From Planctomycetaceae bacterium (GTDB taxonomy: Bacteria; Planctomycetota; UBA1135; GCA-002686595), in contig WGMC01000042.1 of assembly GCA_016125265.1 (NCBI GenBank), positions 1 to 62,206 of the forward strand: a stretch of DNA of 62,206 nucleotides, in the 5' to 3' direction. Shown here piece by piece: positions 55,254 through 62,206 of this stretch (position 1 is its first letter; each line of letters begins with the position of its first letter). A program made the translations under genes and the position numbers. A model generated the notes under the pieces. That model did no database searches. It saw only the letters and a list, made by a program, of their open reading frames with translations, and was not told where the DNA came from.

Positions 55254-56969
55254 GTGACCCAAACCACCGAGAAGGCCAGTCCCACCGCCACCGCGGGCCA
55301 CGCGGCCCCCGCCCAACCGGCCGTGGACTTCCGCACGGAGCCCGCGAAGTACCGCCACTGGTCGCTGACGTTTGCCGACGACGTCGCGACGTTGACGATG
55401 AACGTCGCGCCCGACGGCGGCCAACGCCCGGGCTACGAGCTGAAGCTGAACAGCTACGACCTCGGTGTCGACATCGAGTTGGCCGACGCGATCCAGCGCG
55501 TGCGCTTCGAACACCCCGAGGTGCGCGTGGTCGTCGTCACGGGCGGCATCGACCGCGTGTTCTGCGCGGGCGCGAACATCATGATGCTGGCGTCGAGCAC
55601 CCACGGCTTCAAGGTGAACTTCTGCAAGTACACCAACGAGACGCGGCTCTACATCGAAGACGCGTCGGAGAACTCGAACAAGCGCTTCCTGGCGGCGCTC
55701 AACGGCACGGCCTCGGGCGGCGGTTACGAGTTGGCTCTCGCGTGCGACCAGATCCTCCTCGTCGACGACCGCAACAGCGCCGTGAGTTTCCCCGAGCTGC
55801 CGCTGCTCGGTGTGCTCCCCGGCACGGGTGGGCTGACGCGCATCGCGGACAAACGCAAGATCCGCCGCGATCGCAACGACGTCTTCAGCACGTTGGCGGA
55901 GGGAATCAAGGGGAAACGCGCCGTGGAGTGGGACCTCGTGGACCGCATCGCGCCGCTCTCGCGCTGGTCCGAAGCCGTGACCGAGATGGCGCGCGAAATG
56001 GCCGACGGCCTGCCGAGCGGCGCGGACCGCAAGAGCATCGAATGGTCGCGCCTCGAGTACACCGTGAAGGGTGCGAGCCGCATCTACGGCAACGTGTCGC
56101 TCGTGGTATCGGAAGACGGTCGCCAGGGCGCGCTCGAGATCCAACTGCCGAAGGACGACGCAGGTTGGCCGAAGAGCGCCGCCGAAGCCCGGGACCAGGG
56201 CGCGAAGTGGTGGCTGCTGCGCACCCTGCGCGAACTCGACGACGCGCTTTGCCACATGCGCCTCAACCTGCCCGAAGTGGGCCTCGTGACGCTGCGAGTG
56301 ACCGGCCCGAGCGCCGAACTCGCCGCCAAGGCCGACAGCCTGCTCAGCGACAACCACTGGTTCACGACCGAGGTGCGTCACTTCGCCAAGCGCGTGCTGA
56401 AGCGCTACGACAACACGGCGAAGAGCTTCTACGCCATCGCCGACGAAGGCACCGCGTTCGGCGGCCTGTTCCTCGAACTGCTCCTCGCCAGCGACCGCCA
56501 GTACGTGCTCAACGACGCGGACGCACCGGTTTCGCTCGCCCTGGGCAGCGCCAGCTTCGGGCCCTACCCGATGTCCAACGGCCTGACCCGACTCGAGACC
56601 CGATTCTTGGGCGATCCCACGCGCGTCGACGCCCTGCGCGACGAGCTGGGGCAGCAGAGTTTCGTCGTCCTGGACGCGGACACCGCGGACGAAATGGGGC
56701 TCGCCACCAGCGCGCCCGACTCGATCGACTGGGACGACGAAGTGCGCCTTGCGATCGAAGAGCGTGTGGCCTACTCCCCGGACGCTTTGACAGGCATGGA
56801 AGCAAACCTGCGCTTCGCGGGTCCGGAGACCATGGAAACGAAGATCTTCGGGCGCCTTTCGGCCTGGCAGAACTGGATCTTCCAACGCCCCAACGCGGTG
56901 GGCCAACGCGGCGCCCTGCACTGCTACGGCACGCCCCAGCGCCCCGAGTTCGACTACCGCCGCACCTGA
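55254..56969 (+). CDS. boxC: Benzoyl-CoA-dihydrodiol lyase BoxC
   Basis: A 571-aa enzyme that opens the ring of 2,3-epoxybenzoyl-CoA hydrolytically to 3,4-dehydroadipyl-CoA semialdehyde plus formate. It has two crotonase-like halves. The first has VVTGGIDRVFCAGANIMML and the oxyanion region LNGTASGGGYELALACDQIL, followed by FPELPLLGVLPGTGGLTRI. The second has DEGTAFGGLFLELLLASDR. The size and the paired crotonase domains are specific for BoxC. GTG start at 55254 with a clear GAGGAG Shine-Dalgarno. It is followed by boxB after 58 nt. Confidence 0.96.
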   Translation: MTQTTEKASPTATAGHAAPAQPAVDFRTEPAKYRHWSLTFADDVATLTMNVAPDGGQRPGYELKLNSYDLGVDIELADAIQRVRFEHPEVRVVVVTGGIDRVFCAGANIMMLASSTHGFKVNFCKYTNETRLYIEDASENSNKRFLAALNGTASGGGYELALACDQILLVDDRNSAVSFPELPLLGVLPGTGGLTRIADKRKIRRDRNDVFSTLAEGIKGKRAVEWDLVDRIAPLSRWSEAVTEMAREMADGLPSGADRKSIEWSRLEYTVKGASRIYGNVSLVVSEDGRQGALEIQLPKDDAGWPKSAAEARDQGAKWWLLRTLRELDDALCHMRLNLPEVGLVTLRVTGPSAELAAKADSLLSDNHWFTTEVRHFAKRVLKRYDNTAKSFYAIADEGTAFGGLFLELLLASDRQYVLNDADAPVSLALGSASFGPYPMSNGLTRLETRFLGDPTRVDALRDELGQQSFVVLDADTADEMGLATSAPDSIDWDDEVRLAIEERVAYSPDALTGMEANLRFAGPETMETKIFGRLSAWQNWIFQRPNAVGQRGALHCYGTPQRPEFDYRRT

Positions 56970-57027
56970 TCGCCGCCGCGCGCCTTCCACCCCCGAACAC
57001 TCAAGACCTCCACCCTCGAGGAACCCC

Positions 57028-58434
<1,407 letters not shown>

Positions 58435-58457
58435 TCGTTCGAGGCTACGGCAAGAAA

Positions 58458-58496
58458 GCGGCGGGCCGCGGGGTGCAACTCCCCGCGGCCCGCCGC
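58458..58496. terminator. Bidirectional intrinsic terminator between boxB and prfA
   Basis: Perfect 16-bp arms (58458-58473 and 58481-58496) with a 7-nt loop TGCAACT. The plus strand continues CTTTGTG and the minus strand TTTCTTG. It separates the convergent boxB and prfA genes. Confidence 0.8.
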
Positions 58497-58560
58497 CTTT
58501 GTGCGCGAGGGCACGAGTGCCCTGGACCGGAAACTGCCCGCGAGTTTCTGGTCCAGGGCA

Positions 58561-59634
58561 CTAAAGCCGGGCCAAACGCAGTTCCCGGTCCCGTTGCGCC
58601 AGGGACTCGAGCAACGGCGCGATGCGTCCCGCCACCACCTGTTCGAGGTTGTAGTTCACGTCCAGCCGATCGTCGCTGACGCGGTTCTGCGGCCAGTTGT
58701 AGGTGCGGATGCGGTCGTTGCGGTTGCCGCTGCCGACCTGTTCCCGGCGCTCCTTCGCGCGCTCGGCGTCGAGACGGGCCTGTTCGGCTTCCAAGAGCCG
58801 CGAGCGCAGGATGCGCATCGCCTTCTGTTTGTTCTTGAGTTGGCTCTTTTCGTCCTGGCAGTGCACGGCGATGCCGGTCGGAAGGTGCGTGATGCGCACC
58901 GCGGAGCTGGTGGTGTTGACCGACTGGCCGCCGGGACCGCCGGCGCGCATCGTGTCGATGCGCAGATCGCCGTCGGCGAGCTCCAACTCGGCGTCCTCGG
59001 CCTCGGGCAGCACGGCGACGGTGGCGGCGGACGTGTGGATCCGCCCCTTGGATTCGGTGGCCGGCACACGTTGCACGCGGTGGCCGCCAGACTCGAAACG
59101 CATCAGGTTCCAGGCGTCGTCGCCCTCGAGCGCAAACACGATCTCCTTGAAGCCCCCCACCTCGCTCGCGCTGGCCTCGAGCAACTCGAGGCGCCAACCG
59201 CGTGTCTGCGCGAACCGCTCGTACATGCGGTAGAGGTCCGCGGCGAACAGGGTTGCTTCGTCGCCGCCGGTGCCCGCGCGCACCTCCACGATCACCTTGC
59301 GGCGTTCGAGGTCCGGATCCCGCACCAGTTCGTTCTGGATGCGGGTCGCCAGTTCTTCGAGTTGCGCCTCCGTCGCGCGCAGTTCTTCGCGCGCCAGCTC
59401 GGCCATCTCCCGGTCCCCGTCGCCGAGCAACTCCTCGGCGCCGCGTTTGGCGTCCTCGAGGGCCATCCAGCTCTGGTGCAACTGCGCCGCGCGTTCCAGC
59501 ACACCGCGCTCGCGCTGCAGCGCCGACGCGCGGCGACCGTCGGACAGCACGGCCGGGTCCCCGAGCAGATCCGTCAGTTCCGCAAATCGTTTGGCGCGCT
59601 GGGCCAACTTGTCCAGCAGGATCTCGCTGAGCAT
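58561..59634 (-). CDS. prfA: Peptide chain release factor 1
   Basis: A 357-aa release factor that terminates translation at UAA and UAG. The catalytic GGQ is in RAGGPGGQSVN (235-237), where the Gln is normally methylated. The codon-recognition PAT motif is in VQRVPATESKGRIHTS (191-193), which marks RF1 rather than RF2. The conserved VRAGTGGDEATLFA and SGGHRVQRV are intact. It overlaps the upstream maf stop by one base (TGATG), so it is coupled to maf. No prmC methyltransferase gene follows in the window. Confidence 0.97.
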   Translation of the reverse strand: MLSEILLDKLAQRAKRFAELTDLLGDPAVLSDGRRASALQRERGVLERAAQLHQSWMALEDAKRGAEELLGDGDREMAELAREELRATEAQLEELATRIQNELVRDPDLERRKVIVEVRAGTGGDEATLFAADLYRMYERFAQTRGWRLELLEASASEVGGFKEIVFALEGDDAWNLMRFESGGHRVQRVPATESKGRIHTSAATVAVLPEAEDAELELADGDLRIDTMRAGGPGGQSVNTTSSAVRITHLPTGIAVHCQDEKSQLKNKQKAMRILRSRLLEAEQARLDAERAKERREQVGSGNRNDRIRTYNWPQNRVSDDRLDVNYNLEQVVAGRIAPLLESLAQRDRELRLARL

Positions 59635-60272
59635 CAGCGCGCCCCCTGGCCCCCGCCGACCGACCTGTGCCGCTCCAACGCGGCGCGGGCCGGTGTGTAC
59701 CCCACCTCTCCCAGAAGGGACAGCGCGAGGCGCACCGGCAGACCGACGACGTTGTCCATGCCGTCGCCCTCGAGATCGACGACGAAGCGGTCGGCGCTCT
59801 CCTGGATCGCGTACCCACCCGCCTTGCCACGCCACTCGCCGCTCGCGACGTAGTCTGCGATCTCCGCCGGTTCGATGGCCCGCATGCGCACCCAAGTGCG
59901 CGCCACGCCGCTCACCATCGCCACACCCGACCCGCCGACGGCAACACCGGTCGCGACGAGGTGCCGGGTGTCCGACAGGGCGCGCAGCATCTCGGCGGCG
60001 TGATCCGGGCCGTCGGGTTTGGCAAAGAGCTGCCAGCCGCCCGCAAGTTCGAGCCCCACGACGGTGTCCGCCACCAAACCGAACTCGCCCGGTGCCAGCC
60101 CGGCGGCGGTCGCGCGCCACTTGCGCGCGGCGATCTCCAGCGCCGCAGCGGCGGGTTCCGTGGTCGGAGCGATGGATTCATCGACGTCCGCGGGGCGCAC
60201 CTCGAAGGTGAGCCCCGCCCCGGCCAACAGCTCCCTGCGCCGCGGCGACGCGGAGGCCAGTACCAAGCGCAT
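59634..60272 (-). CDS. maf: Maf family nucleotide pyrophosphatase
   Basis: A 212-aa house-cleaning enzyme that hydrolyses non-canonical or pyrimidine NTPs. The N-terminal signature LVLASASPRRRELL, the catalytic LVADTVVGL with conserved Asp, and the C-terminal GGYAIQESADRFVVDLEGD and NVVGLPV blocks are complete. YAIQ fits the YhdE-like dTTP/UTP group. The ATG at 60272 is the family start. It overlaps prfA and lies 31 nt downstream of the HhH-GPD-fold gene, so the three may be co-transcribed. Confidence 0.93.
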   Translation of the reverse strand: MRLVLASASPRRRELLAGAGLTFEVRPADVDESIAPTTEPAAAALEIAARKWRATAAGLAPGEFGLVADTVVGLELAGGWQLFAKPDGPDHAAEMLRALSDTRHLVATGVAVGGSGVAMVSGVARTWVRMRAIEPAEIADYVASGEWRGKAGGYAIQESADRFVVDLEGDGMDNVVGLPVRLALSLLGEVGYTPARAALERHRSVGGGQGAR

Positions 60273-60303
60273 CGCGGGAGTCACGGTGGTACGGCCGCGG
60301 CGT

Positions 60304-61926
60304 TCAGCGCCGGGCTGGGGTGCGGCGGGCGGGCGCTTTCGCGGCGCCCTTCGAATCGCCCTTGGACGCCGATTGTTTGGACGCGGCGCCCTTCTTGGCC
60401 TTCGCCGCGTCGGCCGCGGGGGCCTTGGCGGCGGACGCGCCCGACGACTTCGCGCCCGTGGGTTTCGACGCGGACTTCGGCGCGGGCTTCGACTTCGAAC
60501 TCTCCGTGGCCTTCGCCTTGGGCTCGGCCTTCTTCGCCGGAGCCTTCTTGGCAGCCTCGGCCTTCTTCGGAGCATCCTTCTTCGGGCTCTCCTTCTTCGG
60601 CGCGGGTTTCTTGGCGGCGGCCTTTTTCGCGGCATCCTTCTTGGCCGCCTCGGCCTTCTTCGCGGCCTCTTTCTTCGCCGCTTCGGCCTTCTTGGCGGCC
60701 TCCTTCTTGGCCTGCTCGGCCTTCTTCTGGACTTCTTTCTTCTGGGCCTCCTTCTTGGCGAGCTCGGCCTTCTTCGCCGCCTCGCGCTGCGCGGCGGCTT
60801 CCTTGGCGGCCCGCTGGGCCTGCTCCTTGGCAGCTTGTTTCTCGGCGGCGATCTTCGCGAGGGCCGCGCGTTTCGCCTCCTGCTCCGCCGCCTTCTTGGC
60901 CGCCTTCTCGGCCTTCACCGCCTCGCGTTCGGCCTCCTTGCGCGCGCGTTCTTCCGCCACGAGGCGCGCGGCCTCCGCCTTGCGCTCGGCCTCCTTCTGC
61001 GCCTTCTCGGCCGCGAGCGCGGCCTTGCGTTCGACTTCCTTCTGGGCCTTCTCCGCGGCGAGGCGCTGGTCCTTCTCGCGCTGCAGGGCCTGGGCCTTGC
61101 GCTGGCGTTCGATCTTCTCCTGCTCGCGCTCGCGCTTCTTGGCCTCGATCTCGAGGCGCTTGCGCTCCTTCTCGTCCTCCTTGCGCTGGCGCTCTTCCTC
61201 GCGCTTGCGCGCCACTTCCGCGCGCGCCATGGCCTGTTGCCGTTCCTCGTAGGCCTTCTTGCCGGCGGGCGTTTCGCGCAGTGCCTCGTAGCGCACGTAC
61301 GCGGGTTCGTCGGGATCGTTCCAGGTCTCGGCGATCTCGAGGAAAACCAGCGCGAACTCGAGCTCCTTGCCGGGAGGCACCAGCGCCGCCACGGCGCCCT
61401 GGGACTTCTGCGCCGAGTTGGAGCGCGGGATGAGTTCAAGCCGCTCCAAGGCCTTGGCCATGGATTGGGTCAGGGGCACACCGCCGCCGGCCGCCAGCCA
61501 CAGGATGTAGGAGAGCCCCGCGTACCCGAGGTTCGGGCTCTTGGCCATCACCTTGGCGCCGGCCGTGAGGTCCGCGCGCAGGAACTCGAGGTCGAGACCG
61601 TGGGTGTTCTGGAAGATCTCCTGCAGCACGTCGCGCAGCGACGCGGCGGCGCGTTTGCACTTCGCGACGTCCTCGCCGTCGGGGTTGAGGCCCATGCGCC
61701 CCACGATCTCCTGGGTTTGGCTCACGCGCAGCTCGTTCCAATCCGGGTACGCCTCGCGGAGGGCGGCGAGCGCCGTGCGGGCCTGGCGCTCCGTCAGATG
61801 GCGCATGAGCGCGATCCAAAGGGCGTGCTCGAGCAGCCCAAGGGTCTTGTCCGGCGACTTGGGCAGGGGCTGCCCGGGGCGGTGGGCCGCGATGAGGCGC
61901 GGGATGAGTTCGGTCTTCTTGCTCAC
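60304..61926 (-). CDS. HhH-GPD-fold protein lacking catalytic residues, with long Lys/Ala-rich tail (540 aa)
   Basis: The likely start is GTG at 61926 (SKKTELIPRLIAAHRPGQ). Residues about 25-200 resemble endonuclease III-type HhH-GPD proteins (LLEHALWIALMRHLTERQAR, YPDWNELRVSQTQEI). However, the hairpin LPGVGRKTA reads SPNLGYAGL, so the catalytic Lys is absent, and VDTHV reads LTQSM, so the catalytic Asp is absent. No FeS Cys cluster is present. Residues about 230-430 are a highly charged coiled coil (Arg/Glu/Lys/Ala), and about 430-540 are KKAEAAKKEAAKK-type repeats and a Ser/Ala/Lys tail like histone H1 or AlgP. It is probably a DNA-binding, nucleoid-organising protein rather than a glycosylase. 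Confidence 0.85.
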   Translation of the reverse strand: MSKKTELIPRLIAAHRPGQPLPKSPDKTLGLLEHALWIALMRHLTERQARTALAALREAYPDWNELRVSQTQEIVGRMGLNPDGEDVAKCKRAAASLRDVLQEIFQNTHGLDLEFLRADLTAGAKVMAKSPNLGYAGLSYILWLAAGGGVPLTQSMAKALERLELIPRSNSAQKSQGAVAALVPPGKELEFALVFLEIAETWNDPDEPAYVRYEALRETPAGKKAYEERQQAMARAEVARKREEERQRKEDEKERKRLEIEAKKREREQEKIERQRKAQALQREKDQRLAAEKAQKEVERKAALAAEKAQKEAERKAEAARLVAEERARKEAEREAVKAEKAAKKAAEQEAKRAALAKIAAEKQAAKEQAQRAAKEAAAQREAAKKAELAKKEAQKKEVQKKAEQAKKEAAKKAEAAKKEAAKKAEAAKKDAAKKAAAKKPAPKKESPKKDAPKKAEAAKKAPAKKAEPKAKATESSKSKPAPKSASKPTGAKSSGASAAKAPAADAAKAKKGAASKQSASKGDSKGAAKAPARRTPARR

Positions 61927-62206
61927 GCGTGGGCGTTGGTCTGGCCGGTGGAGACCGGCGTTCGCTGGGGCATGGGCGGGCGCCGGGTTCGGTCGCGCCG
62001 CTCTTGTTCGCTGCATTCCGCGCGCGCCGCCGTCGGGGCGCGTTGCGCTCGTATCGCGTCCCATGCTAGCCCGGATTATCCACCACGTTTGCGATCGGAC
62101 GGCCCAACCGGCGGCCTTCGGCCGCCTTTCGCCGCCTGGTGGCACTTCGGGGCCGCGGCCGTCCTCGACGACCTGTTCAAGGTCGACTGCGGATGCCACG
62201 GCCCCA
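61927..62206. other. Right-edge non-coding stretch
   Basis: 280 nt without a credible gene. It contains the candidate promoter above and a 7-bp-arm hairpin with a 3-nt loop (62110-62126) followed by TTT on the plus strand. This could be a terminator-like structure, but no plus-strand gene ends before it in this window. Confidence 0.35.
62075..62107 (-). promoter_or_regulatory. Candidate promoter of the HhH-GPD-tail gene
   Basis: On the minus strand GATAAT (62075-62080) is the only TATAAT-like hexamer in a GC-rich upstream region. TTGGGC lies 21 nt upstream (62102-62107), longer than ideal. It would give a leader of about 140 nt. A GGCGGCC-TTC-GGCCGCC hairpin (62110-62126) is just upstream. 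Confidence 0.35.

Overview
The window is 62.2 kb of very GC-rich bacterial chromosome, densely packed on both strands, with about 45 protein genes. I see no rRNA, tRNA, CRISPR array, phage block or transposase. The likely source is a free-living Planctomycetota-like bacterium, possibly the Engelhardtia/Saltatorellus/UBA1135 side of the phylum. I infer this from many SGNH hydrolases with an N-terminal membrane anchor, secreted glucose/sorbosone-type dehydrogenases carrying a lineage-type C-terminal domain, carboxypeptidase-regulatory-like secreted proteins, a sulfatase-fold protein and dispersed palindromic repeats. No marker gene proves the assignment.

Layout. 1-514: palindromic repeat cluster. 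0.5-7.1 kb: housekeeping genes (ALDH7-type aldehyde dehydrogenase, EttA, two Nudix hydrolases, an EF-P-like protein, a hotdog thioesterase, glyoxalase I). 7.2-7.6 kb: a 423-bp element with perfect 23-bp terminal inverted repeats. 7.7-10.7 kb: glyoxylate bypass (malate synthase then isocitrate lyase, minus strand). 10.7-11.2 kb: second repeat cluster with a 32-bp-arm hairpin. 11.2-22.0 kb: SGNH hydrolases, a secreted unknown, a methyltransferase with a basic tail, an M28 peptidase coupled to a stand-alone aminotransferase-like domain, homoserine kinase, an AT-richer orphan membrane protein and a degenerate PTS Enzyme I homologue. 22-37.7 kb: secreted nuclease, glycosyltransferase, HDOD-REC-GGDEF regulator, soluble transhydrogenase, SGNH hydrolase coupled to a 48-aa membrane protein, FAD dehydrogenase, sulfatase-fold protein, peroxiredoxin. 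37.8-54.1 kb: mostly large secreted proteins (two carboxypeptidase-regulatory-like proteins, two GSDH proteins, one clan-A glycoside-hydrolase-like protein) with small metabolic enzymes between them. 54.4-58.4 kb: box locus for aerobic benzoyl-CoA degradation (BoxR-type regulator divergent from boxC-boxB), closed by a strong bidirectional terminator. 58.5-61.9 kb: prfA, maf and an HhH-GPD-fold protein with a long lysine/alanine tail.

How the genes work together. BoxB and BoxC epoxidise benzoyl-CoA and open the ring, giving products that go to acetyl-CoA and succinyl-CoA. The glyoxylate bypass would let the cell grow on that acetyl-CoA. The reductase BoxA, a benzoate-CoA ligase and the semialdehyde dehydrogenase BoxD are not beside the locus. 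Gene starts show two classes. Some have Shine-Dalgarno sequences (boxC, boxB, aceB, aceA and others). At least eleven instead have a TAnnnT hexamer 6-10 nt before the start codon and no convincing Shine-Dalgarno, which suggests widespread leaderless transcription.

The most unusual items are the Enzyme I homologue that has lost its PEP-site residues, the HhH-GPD protein that has lost its catalytic Lys and Asp and gained a histone-like tail, the EF-P-like protein without the PGKG loop, the TIR-bounded repeat element, and the split box locus.
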